This document shows positions 17,265 through 24,983 of a DNA stretch of 64,000 nt, piece by piece. The DNA is from Thalassovita sp. GTDB lineage: Bacteria; Pseudomonadota; Alphaproteobacteria; Rhodobacterales; Rhodobacteraceae. Under the pieces are notes generated by a model that searched no databases, was not told where the DNA came from, and was given only the letters and a program-made list of their open reading frames with translations. The position numbers and the translations under genes are program-made. The stretch spans positions 2,722,319 to 2,786,318 of the forward strand of contig CP051233.1 in NCBI GenBank assembly GCA_017792425.1, in the 5' to 3' direction. Positions within the stretch are counted from its first letter, which is position 1; the number at the start of each line of letters is the position of its first letter.

Positions 17265-18161
17265 TCAGGCGCTGGTGAGCATGCCTTTTTCGGCGGCCAG
17301 TTCGCGCATGCGTTCTTGCAGCTTTTCAAAGGCGCGGACCTCGATCTGGCGGATGCGTTCGCGGCTGACGTCGTATTGGGCGCTGAGATCTTCCAGCGTG
17401 ATGGTTTCCTCGGACAGGCGGCGCTGCACCAGGATGTCGCGTTCGCGCTCGTTCAGGACGGTCATCGCTTCGGCCAGCAGTTCGCGGCGGGCGTCCAACT
17501 CGTCACGTTCCGCATAATCGGCGGCCTGGTCGGCGTCTTCGTCTTCCAGCCAGTCCTGCCATTGCATGGTGCCTTCGCCCTCGGACCCGACGGTGGCGTT
17601 CAAGGACGCATCCCCCCCAGACATGCGGCGGTTCATGCTGATCACGTCATCCTCTGTCACGCCGAGGTCGTGGGCGATGCGGGCCACGTTTTCGGGACGC
17701 AGGTCGCCCTCTTCCAGTGCGCCGATGCGGGCCTTGGCCTTGCGCAGGTTGAAGAACAGTTTCTTCTGCGCGCTGGTCGTGCCCAGTTTCACCAGCGACC
17801 AGGACCGCAGGATGTATTCCTGGATCGAGGCGCGGATCCACCACATGGCATAGGTCGCGAGGCGGAAGCCCTTTTCCGGGTCGAAGCGTTTCACGGCCTG
17901 CATCAGGCCGACGTTGGCCTCTGAGATGACCTCGGACTGCGGCAGGCCGTAGCCACGATAGCCCATTGCGATCTTGGCCGCGAGGCGCAGATGGCTGGTG
18001 ACCATCTTGTGCGCGGATTCAGTATCTTCCTGTTCCACCCAGCGCTTGGCCAGCATGTATTCTTCCTCTGGTTCCAGCATGGGGAACTTGCGGATTTCCT
18101 GAAGATAGCGGTTCAGGCCGTTTTCGGACGACGGAACCGGGAGATTTCCATAATTGCTCAT
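17265..18161 (-). CDS. rpoH: RNA polymerase heat-shock sigma factor RpoH (sigma-32)
   Basis: 298 residues. Sigma-70 regions 2 (SEANVGLMQAVKRFDPEKGF, then LATYAMWWIRASIQEYIL) and 4 (VSRERIRQIEVRAFEKLQ). The RpoH box QKKLFFNLR (132-140), unique to heat-shock sigma factors, identifies it. It directs RNA polymerase to chaperone and protease genes. Rhodobacteraceae often carry two RpoH genes with partly separate roles; which one this is cannot be decided from one copy. The 235-nt leader (18162-18396) contains no gene. Confidence 0.96.
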   Translation of the reverse strand: MSNYGNLPVPSSENGLNRYLQEIRKFPMLEPEEEYMLAKRWVEQEDTESAHKMVTSHLRLAAKIAMGYRGYGLPQSEVISEANVGLMQAVKRFDPEKGFRLATYAMWWIRASIQEYILRSWSLVKLGTTSAQKKLFFNLRKAKARIGALEEGDLRPENVARIAHDLGVTEDDVISMNRRMSGGDASLNATVGSEGEGTMQWQDWLEDEDADQAADYAERDELDARRELLAEAMTVLNERERDILVQRRLSEETITLEDLSAQYDVSRERIRQIEVRAFEKLQERMRELAAEKGMLTSA

Positions 18162-18396
18162 TGTTTGTCCCTCCCAATGTTTATGGGCTTAACATCCACA
18201 TAGGCAGCACCGGATGGCCTTTCAAGGCGTCCGGCATCGAAAGCTTAACGCTATATGAGCGGGATTCCGTCGATATGCGAGGTTTGTAACAGTGCGTTCA
18301 CGCGCATGTGCTGTTTGTGACATAGGGCGGAAAAGGACAGATTTTTCGTGATTTTCCTGATCGGATGGTCAATTTTCAAACGAACGGGAGGTGATC

Positions 18397-19023
18397 ATGA
18401 CGGAGTTTGCGCGCGCGGCCCGCTGGGCAGGGATATTGTACCTGGGAATTATCCTGCTGGGGCTGGGGGCCGAGGGCGGGCTGCGCGGGCCGCTGATAGA
18501 CTGGACGGATGGCGCGGCCACGGCGCAGGCGCTGCAAGCACAGATGGGCCGGTTCCGGCTGTCGATCGGGTTCGACATCGGCATGGCGGTGCTGGACGTG
18601 GCGCTGGCGGTGGTGTTCTTCGGGATGCTACGGGCGGTGGATGCGCAACTGGCGCTGATGGCGATGGTGTTTCGCCTGATGCAGGCGGCGGTGATCGCGG
18701 TGGCGGTGTTGTGCCTGTTTGCGGCCACGCAGGGGGCGGACGATCCGCTGCCATGGCTGGAGTTGCACGCGGCGGGGTATGATCTGGGGCTGGTGTTCTT
18801 CGGGGTGAACACGCTGATCATGGCGCGGCTGCTGGCGGGGATCGCGCCGCGCTGGATCTGCCGGGCGATGGCGGCGGCGGGGGTGGTGTACCTGTCCGGC
18901 AGCCTGACGCGGTTCCTGGCCCCCGATTGGAACGCGGCGATGCAGCCCGCCTACTTGATCCCGGTGGTGGCCGAGGTGTCGTTGATGCTGTGGCTGCTGG
19001 TCTGGGCCCCGCGCCGGATTTAA
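18397..19023 (+). CDS. DUF4386-type integral membrane protein
   Basis: 208 residues with about six hydrophobic helices; N-terminal ARWAGILYLGIILLGLGAE is the usual opening of DUF4386 proteins. Strong ribosome site GGGAGGTGATC before ATG 18397. The stop overlaps the rluD stop on the other strand by four bases (TTAA). Function unknown. Confidence 0.8.
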   Translation: MTEFARAARWAGILYLGIILLGLGAEGGLRGPLIDWTDGAATAQALQAQMGRFRLSIGFDIGMAVLDVALAVVFFGMLRAVDAQLALMAMVFRLMQAAVIAVAVLCLFAATQGADDPLPWLELHAAGYDLGLVFFGVNTLIMARLLAGIAPRWICRAMAAAGVVYLSGSLTRFLAPDWNAAMQPAYLIPVVAEVSLMLWLLVWAPRRI

Positions 19024-20045
19024 CCGCGCAGCGCCTGCATCAGGTCCAGCATGTCCTGCGGGATGGGCGATTCAAACCGCATTTCATGTCCGCTCACGGG
19101 GTGGGTGAAGCCGAGGACGGCAGCGTGCAGGGCCTGACGGGGGAACGCCCTGACCGCCTCTAGCGCCGGTTCGGACAGGGATTTCAGCGGCAGCTTGCGC
19201 CGTCCGCCATAGGTGGCATCCCCGATCAGCCCGTGCCCGGCGTGGGCCATGTGGACGCGGATCTGGTGGGTCCGGCCGGTTTCCAGCCAGCATTCGACCA
19301 GCGCGCAGACGGGCGGTTCGCCGAAGGGCTCCACGATCCGCACGCGGGTCACAGCGTGGCGTCCGTTTTCAAAATACACCGCTTGCCGCTGACGATCCGT
19401 CTTGTGCCGCGCAAGGTGGGTGGTGATTTTCATGATGTTGCCGGGTTCGAAGCTGACCCCGCGCACGCCGCGCAGGCGCGGATCGTTGGCGTCCGGCACG
19501 CCATAGCAGATGGCGTTGTAATAGCGTTCGGCGCTGTGGGCCTTGAACTGGGCAGCCAGTCCGTGATGGGCCTTGTCGGACTTGGCCACCACCAACAGCC
19601 CGCTGGTGTCCTTGTCGATCCGGTGCACGATGCCGGGGCGTTTTTCGCCACCCACGCCGGACAGGCTGTCGCCACAATGGTACATCAGCGCATTGGCCAG
19701 TGTCCCGGTGGGCGATCCCGGCGCGGGATGCACCACCATGCCGGCCGGTTTGTCGATGACGATCAGGTGGTCATCCTCGTAGACAACGGTCAGGGGAATA
19801 TTTTCTGGCAGCAGGTCGCTTTCTTCGGCTTCCGGCACGGTGACCTCGATCAGATCGCCTTCGGCTGCCTTGCCCTTGGGGCTGGTGACGGGGGCGCCGT
19901 TCAGCCAGACCTCGCCTTCCTCGATCAGTTTGGCCAGGCGGGTGCGCGACAGCGAGGCTTTTTCTGGCGCATCGCGGGAAATCGCCTTATCAAGGCGCGA
20001 AGGCGGGTCCGCCTGGATGCGAAAGGACAAGCGGTTGGAGCCCAT
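19020..20045 (-). CDS. rluD: 23S rRNA pseudouridine synthase, RluA family (RluD-like)
   Basis: 341 residues: N-terminal S4 domain (~15-75), then the catalytic domain with HRIDKDTSGLL, Asp144 being the nucleophile, and the GRTHQIRVHMAHAGHGLIGD motif. RluD makes pseudouridines in helix 69 of 23S rRNA. The start at 20045 is chosen for GGGGGAAG 6 nt upstream and the family N-terminus. Start codons of this gene and the divergent DUF6476-like gene overlap in the palindrome CATG. Confidence 0.92.
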   Translation of the reverse strand: MGSNRLSFRIQADPPSRLDKAISRDAPEKASLSRTRLAKLIEEGEVWLNGAPVTSPKGKAAEGDLIEVTVPEAEESDLLPENIPLTVVYEDDHLIVIDKPAGMVVHPAPGSPTGTLANALMYHCGDSLSGVGGEKRPGIVHRIDKDTSGLLVVAKSDKAHHGLAAQFKAHSAERYYNAICYGVPDANDPRLRGVRGVSFEPGNIMKITTHLARHKTDRQRQAVYFENGRHAVTRVRIVEPFGEPPVCALVECWLETGRTHQIRVHMAHAGHGLIGDATYGGRRKLPLKSLSEPALEAVRAFPRQALHAAVLGFTHPVSGHEMRFESPIPQDMLDLMQALRG

Positions 20046-20343
20046 GAACACTTCCCCCGAGCCCGCGGATGCCGGGCTGCTGAAATTCCTGAAGGTGCTG
20101 GTCACGATCCTGACCGTCACGATGATTGCGGGCGTTGTAACCATCGTCGCGCTGATTGTCATCCGCTACCGGCAGACTCCGCCGGACTTCCCCGCTGTGC
20201 TGACCCTGCCGCCGGGCACCACGCCCGAAGCCTATACCCAAACGTCGAAATGGTACGCGATCGTCACGGGGGATGACCGTATCCTGATCTACAGCCGGGC
20301 GACACGGAAACTGGTGCGCGAAATCACGCTTGAGCAGGACTGA
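20044..20343 (+). CDS. Small bitopic membrane protein, DUF6476-like
   Basis: 99 residues. One transmembrane segment (about 20-44, VLVTILTVTMIAGVVTIVAL), then a periplasmic beta-rich part ending in WYAIVTGDDRILIYSRATRK. Conserved as a small family in Rhodobacteraceae (DUF6476, from memory). GGAG lies 5-8 nt before ATG. It is divergent from rluD with overlapping starts and is followed 12 nt later by tRNA-His on the opposite strand. Function unknown. Confidence 0.75.
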   Translation: MNTSPEPADAGLLKFLKVLVTILTVTMIAGVVTIVALIVIRYRQTPPDFPAVLTLPPGTTPEAYTQTSKWYAIVTGDDRILIYSRATRKLVREITLEQD

Positions 20344-20355
20344 GTCGGGGGAAGA

Positions 20356-20432
20356 TGGTACCGCCTCCCTGGCTTGAACAGGGGACCTCTGGATCCACAA
20401 TCCAGCGCTCTAACCAACTGAGCTAAGGCGGC
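20356..20432 (-). tRNA. tRNA-His (anticodon GTG), alphaproteobacterial type without G-1
   Basis: 77 nt including CCA. Acceptor GCCGCCT/AGGCGGT, D-stem GCTC/GAGC, anticodon loop TTGTGGA, T-loop TTCAAGC, discriminator A73. The base before position 1 is T, so no G-1 is encoded, and 73 is A rather than C. This matches the unusual tRNA-His of a large alphaproteobacterial clade. Confidence 0.96.
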
Positions 20433-20442
20433 ACTGGGGGGC

Positions 20443-20479
20443 GATTTAGCCCCCCCGCCAGTGGATTGCAAGAGGATTT
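20443..20479 (-). promoter_or_regulatory. Promoter of tRNA-His
   Basis: Minus strand: AAATCCTC then -35 TTGCAA (20466-20471), 17-base spacer, -10 TAAATC (20443-20448), 10 bases before the tRNA 5' end. Same plan as the tRNA-Gly and tRNA-Glu promoters. Confidence 0.55.
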
Positions 20480-20561
20480 GGCAACTTTCTGCGGCGACCC
20501 GCGCCCCTTGCCAATCAAGGCGCAAGCGGTTAGCTGATTTCCGATCCAAGGAGAGCGTATC

Positions 20562-20750
20562 ATGGGCATCAACACCGAACGCGATATCGAGGCCAACCTG
20601 CAGATCGGCCCAACCACCGACGGCATGGTACGCCTGTTCATCGAGGCGCAGGGCGTCGAGATCCCGATGGATTTCGACCCCGAGGAAGCCGAGGAAATCG
20701 CCGAGGAAATCCTGGCGGCAGCCAAGGCGGCAGCGAAAGCAAAACGCTGA
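20562..20750 (+). CDS. Small acidic protein, DUF6324-like
   Basis: 62 residues, opening MGINTERDIEANLQIGPT and ending in an acidic then Ala/Lys-rich helix (EEAEEIAEEILAAAKAAAKA). The whole length looks like a small conserved Rhodobacteraceae family (DUF6324, from memory). AAGGAG lies before ATG. It is convergent with mmcB (7 nt between stops). Function unknown. Confidence 0.75.
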   Translation: MGINTERDIEANLQIGPTTDGMVRLFIEAQGVEIPMDFDPEEAEEIAEEILAAAKAAAKAKR

Positions 20751-20757
20751 TATCAAA

Positions 20758-21189
20758 CTATATTCTGGGATCGCGCAGGGCCTGAAGGCGACGGGCGGCG
20801 TGGGTGGCGAACTTGTGCGTCAACACCTTGCGCCGGGCAGCGGGCAGTTTCGATTCCGGCCCCATGCGGATGATTTCGGCGCTGTATTGGTCGGCGATGA
20901 TCAGGCCGGTTTCATCGGGCAGAAGATCGGTCGGGAAATCGGTATCGACCGCCCAGAAATACCGGTCACACCAGTCCAGATACCCCTGCCACTTGGAATC
21001 GGACTGGAAATCCGCGCGGCTGGATTTGCATTCGATCACCCAAATCTCACCCTTGGGGCCCAGCCCCATCACGTCTACCCGCAACCCGCGGGCAGGCACG
21101 AATTCTTCTATGGAAACAAAGCCATAGCCCAGAAGGTGGCGGGAAACGCCACGGGCCAGAAGCTGTCCGGGTTGAAGTAATTCATCCAT
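20758..21189 (-). CDS. mmcB: MmcB-family DNA repair protein (PD-(D/E)xK nuclease-like)
   Basis: 143 residues. The core is VDVMGLGPKGEIWVIECKSS, an Asp followed by E-x-K (ECK), the restriction-endonuclease-like active site, then ADFQSDSKWQGYLDWCDRYFW, which is typical of MmcB. In Caulobacter MmcB is an SOS gene needed for mitomycin C resistance. Here a perfect LexA box lies 12-26 nt upstream of the start, which supports the same control. It is divergent from the probable 6S RNA. Confidence 0.88.
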   Translation of the reverse strand: MDELLQPGQLLARGVSRHLLGYGFVSIEEFVPARGLRVDVMGLGPKGEIWVIECKSSRADFQSDSKWQGYLDWCDRYFWAVDTDFPTDLLPDETGLIIADQYSAEIIRMGPESKLPAARRKVLTHKFATHAARRLQALRDPRI

Positions 21190-21200
21190 GCCCCCAATAT

Positions 21201-21215
21201 GAACGAAGCATGAAC
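21201..21215. promoter_or_regulatory. LexA (SOS) box, alphaproteobacterial type
   Basis: GAAC-GAAGCAT-GAAC, a perfect match to the direct-repeat LexA site GAAC-N7-GAAC (GTTC-N7-GTTC towards mmcB). It begins 12 nt upstream of the mmcB start, where a repressor would block transcription, and ends about 13 nt before the -35 of the divergent RNA gene. Confidence 0.8.
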
Positions 21216-21227
21216 ATTTTCAACCCC

Positions 21228-21256
21228 TTGCCGCGCGGCCCCGGACACACTAGATA
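21228..21256 (+). promoter_or_regulatory. Promoter of the probable 6S RNA
   Basis: -35 TTGCCG (21228-21233), 17-base spacer, -10 TAGATA (21251-21256); predicted start near 21262-21264, at the beginning of the closing stem of the RNA. Its last -10 base is A, as in the tRNA promoters. Confidence 0.55.
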
Positions 21257-21261
21257 GGCTG

Positions 21262-21425
21262 ATGGCGGGTGCTGCTCTTCTCGTGAAACGGTTGCATTCC
21301 GGTGGCCTTAAGCAATTCCGAGGGAGTTGGCTCTGTTCGGGTCCTGGCCTGATTACCTGACGCCCACCTGTATATACAGGTCCTCGGGAATGAGATAACC
21401 ACACGGCCGCTGCGGGCCCGCCACC
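21262..21425 (+). ncRNA. ssrS: Structured RNA, probable 6S RNA
   Basis: About 164 nt without coding potential. A closing stem pairs 21263-21269 (TGGCGGG) with 21417-21423 (CCCGCCA). An inner stem pairs 21315-21323 (ATTCCGAGG) with 21382-21391 (one bulged G). Between them lie largely open strands, and a small hairpin ACCTGT-ATAT-ACAGGT sits at 21366-21381. Long rod, central bubble, ~160 nt and a strong promoter are the marks of 6S RNA, which binds the RNA polymerase holoenzyme in stationary phase. No SRP, RNase P or tmRNA signature is present. The name is inferred from structure and resemblance, not from a search. Confidence 0.58.
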
Positions 21426-21470
21426 TTTCAATAACCAGTCAAGACGTACGATTCCCGCCTTGAAACGTAC

Positions 21471-21500
21471 AAAAAAACCGGCCGCCTTTCGGGGCCGGTT
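21471..21500 (-). terminator. Terminator of the membrane-protein gene at 21523
   Basis: AACCGGCC (21476-21483) pairs with GGCCGGTT (21493-21500), and the minus strand continues into a U-run (seven A at 21471-21477). It lies 22 nt past the stop of the leftward gene and also separates it from the convergent RNA gene. Confidence 0.75.
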
Positions 21501-21522
21501 CGGTTGCGTATCGCTGGAGGGG

Positions 21523-21852
21523 TCAGCGGCGGGTCGTGGTCCGTTTCGCCTGCGCCGCAGCGCGGACGGGGATCATGCGCGACATGTCCACCCGGACCGG
21601 ATCGCGGCGACCGCCGCCTTTGCCGTCACCGTCATCCTTCAGGCGCATCACCGCGATGGCGAATTGCACCCCGGCAAAAACGATGCCGTTGGCGAACCAC
21701 AAGATCACGACGGCCAGCACCCCGGCGTCGGAATGGGTCACCAGATGCCACAGGTTGCCAAGGTTGAAATACAGCAGCATCCCGACGAAGGCCGCAGCAA
21801 TGGCAAAGCCGATCAACACGTTGGTGATGTAAAGGCGGACAAGTTTGGGCAT
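21523..21852 (-). CDS. Small membrane protein with two hydrophobic segments
   Basis: 109 residues from ATG 21852 (GGAG 7-10 nt upstream). Two transmembrane helices (about 12-32 and 45-68), then a basic Gly/Arg-rich tail of ~40 residues (KDDGDGKGGGRRDPVRVD, later KRTTTRR) that should face the cytoplasm. I do not recognise the family. It stands alone between nusB and the RNA gene. Confidence 0.7.
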   Translation of the reverse strand: MPKLVRLYITNVLIGFAIAAAFVGMLLYFNLGNLWHLVTHSDAGVLAVVILWFANGIVFAGVQFAIAVMRLKDDGDGKGGGRRDPVRVDMSRMIPVRAAAQAKRTTTRR

Positions 21853-22011
21853 TTGGCAGCTCCGTGTCGTTCCTGACAAAAGTATAGAACAACACGAGCC
21901 GCCAACAAGGGGAGAAGTATTCCAGCAGGTCGATATGTGCCGAAAACCGCGTTATTGCCTACGGATGATGCGTCTGGCGATGGCAGAGGCGCGTGTGAAC
22001 ACGCACCTTCC

Positions 22012-22509
22012 CTAGAACGACTCGGGCCGTGCCTCGCGCGCCATGTGGTCCAGAACGGCATTGACGAACTTGGGTTCCTTGCCGTCCGGGAAGAACGCCT
22101 TGGCCACGTCGACAAATTCAGTGATCACCACCTTGGGCGGTGCGGCGCCTTCGGCCAGTTCGGCCCCGGCGGCGCGGAACAGCGCGCGCAGGGTCGGGTC
22201 GATGCGGGCAATGGGCCACTTGGCCACCAGCGCGCGGTCGGTCATCTGGTCGATCCGGGCCTGCCAGTTCACCGCGTCGTGCATGGTTTTCTGGAACAGG
22301 GCCACGTCGCCATCGGCCATTTCGTCACCGTCATAGGTGGCGCCAAAGCGATGGTCGAGGAATTCGACGATCACCTTGTCCACGGTCTGGCCGGACTGTT
22401 CCATCTGGAACAAGGCCTGCACCGCATACAGCCTGGAGGCCGCGCGCATCTGGCGCTTCTGCTCTTGGGTCGGCTTTTTCTTCGGCTGGTCTGCGGTGTC
22501 GGTCGTCAT
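22012..22509 (-). CDS. nusB: Transcription antitermination factor NusB
   Basis: 165 residues. All-helical NusB fold: a basic N-terminus with RAASRLYAVQALFQMEQ, and the C-terminal VVITEFVDVAKAFFPDGKEPKFVNAVLDHMAR block. NusB with NusE binds boxA RNA for rRNA antitermination. It overlaps the end of ribH by four bases (translational coupling); ribB-ribH-nusB is a classic gene order. Confidence 0.95.
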   Translation of the reverse strand: MTTDTADQPKKKPTQEQKRQMRAASRLYAVQALFQMEQSGQTVDKVIVEFLDHRFGATYDGDEMADGDVALFQKTMHDAVNWQARIDQMTDRALVAKWPIARIDPTLRALFRAAGAELAEGAAPPKVVITEFVDVAKAFFPDGKEPKFVNAVLDHMAREARPESF

Positions 22510-23057
22510 GCCTTGGGATTATCCTTGAGTTCGCCTGCCAGCCTGTATTCCTCGGCCGCGGGCATGAATCCCACGTCCTTTCGCTGGGCGCCCCACTTAC
22601 GACCGAGCGCGACAAGATGCAAGGCCGCAGCAGCAGCCCCGCCGCCCTTGTTCTGATCGGCGGGATCGGCGCGGACCTCGGCCTGCTTGCGGTTCTCGAC
22701 AGTCAGGATGCCGTTGCCGATGCACAAGCCCTGCAGACCCAGAAGCTGGATGGCGCGGCTGGAATCGTTGCAGACCGTGTCGTAATGGGTGGTTTCACCG
22801 CGGATCACGCAGCCAAGCGCAACATAGCCGTCAAAGTTGGACAAGCGGTCGGCCTGGGCGATGGCCGTGGGGATTTCCAGCGCGCCGGGCACCTCGATCA
22901 TATCGCATGTTGCGCCGCAGGCCTCGATCTCCGCCTTTGCGCCAGCAATCATGTTGTCGGCGATGTCCTTGTAGTACGGCGAAACGACGATCAGCAGCTT
23001 TACCGGCGCGTCAAAGCTGGGGCGCGGCAGGATGTAGTGGCTTTCATGTCCGGCCAT
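22506..23057 (-). CDS. ribH: 6,7-dimethyl-8-ribityllumazine synthase
   Basis: 183 residues, riboflavin pathway. LIVVSPYYKDIADNMIAG opens the phosphate/pyrimidine site; VPGALEIPTAI and VALGCVIRGETTHYD are the family signatures, the His in THYD being the general base. Uses the ribityl-pyrimidine plus the butanone phosphate made by the product of the gene 1 nt upstream (ribB). It is somewhat longer than the usual ~155 residues owing to extra residues at both ends. Confidence 0.95.
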   Translation of the reverse strand: MAGHESHYILPRPSFDAPVKLLIVVSPYYKDIADNMIAGAKAEIEACGATCDMIEVPGALEIPTAIAQADRLSNFDGYVALGCVIRGETTHYDTVCNDSSRAIQLLGLQGLCIGNGILTVENRKQAEVRADPADQNKGGGAAAAALHLVALGRKWGAQRKDVGFMPAAEEYRLAGELKDNPKA

Positions 23058-23058
23058 G

Positions 23059-24192
23059 TCAGTCCTCCTTCAGGATCGGGCGGGTGCCGACGATCGACAG
23101 GTCAAAAGCGTCCAGGCCCACGTATTTGGTGCGCGGGCTGTCGGTCAGCAGGATCAGTTCGGTCAGGCCCAGCTTGGACAGCATCTGCGCGCCAAGGCCG
23201 ATCTGCTTGATGGTTTTCACGCCTTCCTCTTCGGGGGCATAGAGCGCGTGGCGCGGCTGGCGGAACAGGCAGACGACGCCCCTGCCCGCCTCGGCGATGA
23301 TTTCCATCGCGCGGGGCAGTTCGCGCGATGATTTCGGGCCAAGGCCCAGGATGTCCGTCGCCTCGTGCAGGGCGTGGGTGCGGGTCAGGACGGGTTCAGG
23401 GGTGGAGATGTCGCCCTTGATCATGACCACATGTTCAACGCCGTGGGTCTGGTCGGTATACAGCACCATTTCCCAGTTACCGCCAAATTCCGAGGTGACA
23501 GTACGGCGCGAGGTTTCGACCACGAGGTTGTCATTGCGCGAGCGGTACTTGATCAGGTCGGAAATCGTGCCGATCAGCATGTCGTGCTGTTTCGCAAACT
23601 CTACCAGGTCGGGCAGACGGGCCATGGTGCCGTCTTCCTTCATGATCTCGCAGATCACGGCGCTGGGGTTCAGACCGGCCAGGCGGGAGATGTCCACCGA
23701 CGCTTCGGTATGGCCGGCGCGGACCAGAACACCGCCGCGCTTGGCACGCAGGGGAAAGACGTGGCCGGGTGTGGCCAGGCTTTTCATCGTGTTCTGTTCG
23801 TTGATCGCGGTGGCGATGGTCAGGGCGCGGTCGCCGGCGGAAATGCCGGTGCTGACGCCCTCGCGCGCCTCGATCGACACGGTAAAGGCGGTTTCGTGCC
23901 GCGAGGAATTGTTCACCGCCATCATCGGCAGCCCCAGCCGGTCAATCCGTTCCGCGGTCATCGGCAGGCAGATCAGCCCGCGCCCATGCGTCGCCATGAA
24001 GTTGATCGCGGCGGCATCGGCGAATTCGGCGGCGATGACCAGATCGCCCTCGTTCTCACGGTCCTCGTGATCGACAAGGATGTACATCTGGCCCTTGCGG
24101 GCGGCGGCGATGATGTCTTCGATCGGGCTGATCGCGTCGCGCAGGCTGGCCTCTACGGCGCCGGGCGTTTCAAAGGCGGTGCTTTCGGACAT
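23059..24192 (-). CDS. ribB: 3,4-dihydroxy-2-butanone-4-phosphate synthase fused to a degenerate GTP cyclohydrolase II-like domain
   Basis: 377 residues. The N-terminal ~220 residues are a complete RibB (HEDRENEGDLVIAAE, THGRGLICLPM, GHTEASVDISRLAG). The C-terminal ~150 residues keep the RibA fold outline (VVMIKGDIS, ETSRRTV, IKQIGLGAQMLSKLGL) but lack the three Cys zinc ligands (the GDVFGS-CDC region reads TDILGLGPKSS) and the GRGIGL loop, so GTP cyclohydrolase II activity is not expected. A separate active RibA should exist elsewhere. First gene of the rib-nusB operon; no FMN riboswitch is visible upstream. Confidence 0.93.
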   Translation of the reverse strand: MSESTAFETPGAVEASLRDAISPIEDIIAAARKGQMYILVDHEDRENEGDLVIAAEFADAAAINFMATHGRGLICLPMTAERIDRLGLPMMAVNNSSRHETAFTVSIEAREGVSTGISAGDRALTIATAINEQNTMKSLATPGHVFPLRAKRGGVLVRAGHTEASVDISRLAGLNPSAVICEIMKEDGTMARLPDLVEFAKQHDMLIGTISDLIKYRSRNDNLVVETSRRTVTSEFGGNWEMVLYTDQTHGVEHVVMIKGDISTPEPVLTRTHALHEATDILGLGPKSSRELPRAMEIIAEAGRGVVCLFRQPRHALYAPEEEGVKTIKQIGLGAQMLSKLGLTELILLTDSPRTKYVGLDAFDLSIVGTRPILKED

Positions 24193-24288
24193 GGGGCCCC
24201 CTCTTCGGTGCTATCCCCGCCGAATACCCCACGGGCGCTGGCTTGACCAGAGCCAACGCGGCGTTCCACAAGCGATGTGCGTCAGGGA

Positions 24289-24909
24289 TCAGAGGGCGGT
24301 GATGCGGGTTTCCTGGCCGGTGCCGGTGATGGCATAGGAATTCTTGCGAACCTCGAAATAGGCGCGCCACGTCTTTTCCGGCAGGTTCGATAGGGTAATG
24401 GCCAGCCGCTTGCGGATTTCTGGGCTGACCTGACCGATCAGGAACCCCTCGGAACGTGCCGCGATAAGCTGGCGGATTCTTTCGTCGCGCTCTGCTGGCT
24501 TGCCTTCGAGCATAACCCAACCCGTGCAGGACTTCCGAAAAGCTTCGGGGGCCTTGATTTCGCCACTGCCGTAAACCTGGCACCCCTGTTCGCGCAGATG
24601 GGTTGCGACATGGGTGAAATCCCCGTCCGAACTGGCGATGACAAAAACGTTCGCCTTACGATCATGGAACAATTGCACCGCTTCGATTGCCAGCAGGATA
24701 TCGGCGGCATTCTTGCCTGCCCCTGCGTGCATCACCTTCAGGCCGGGGGCCGAACCCCAGCCGTTGATCTGGCTGACATTTCCGTAGACGCGTTTAATGA
24801 CCAGTGGACCGAACTTGCCCGCCTCTGTGATCAGTTTGCCCGCATAGGCAGAGCTGATGTTTTCGCCATCCACCAAAAGGGCGACGCGGGCGCCATTGTC
24901 TTCGCTCAT
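24289..24909 (-). CDS. NYN-domain (PIN-like) protein with C-terminal LOTUS-like domain
   Basis: 206 residues. NYN/LabA-type nuclease fold with all expected acidic residues: Asp14 (LLVDGENI), Asp70 (NAADILLAIEA), Asp95 and Asp97 (ASSDGDF). The C-terminal ~60 residues (IRQLIAARSEGFLIGQVSPEI, later WRAYFEVRKNSYAI) look like an OST-HTH/LOTUS RNA-binding module. This pair is common in bacteria and points to an RNA-processing or RNA-binding role; the target is unknown. Single gene with short gaps to both neighbours. Confidence 0.88.
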   Translation of the reverse strand: MSEDNGARVALLVDGENISSAYAGKLITEAGKFGPLVIKRVYGNVSQINGWGSAPGLKVMHAGAGKNAADILLAIEAVQLFHDRKANVFVIASSDGDFTHVATHLREQGCQVYGSGEIKAPEAFRKSCTGWVMLEGKPAERDERIRQLIAARSEGFLIGQVSPEIRKRLAITLSNLPEKTWRAYFEVRKNSYAITGTGQETRITAL

Positions 24910-24983
24910 CTTTAACCTTTACCCATCAATACTTGTTCAGTCATGACGGGTATTTAGGGCAAAAAGATGGAAGGACTGGGATT

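Noticed and set aside
21986..22004. Hairpin GCGTG-TGAA-CACGC after nusB as terminator
   Set aside because: Only 5 bp and no U-tract; too weak to call.
24193..24288. Possible FMN riboswitch before ribB
   Set aside because: The leader is only ~95 nt and shows none of the conserved FMN-element blocks.
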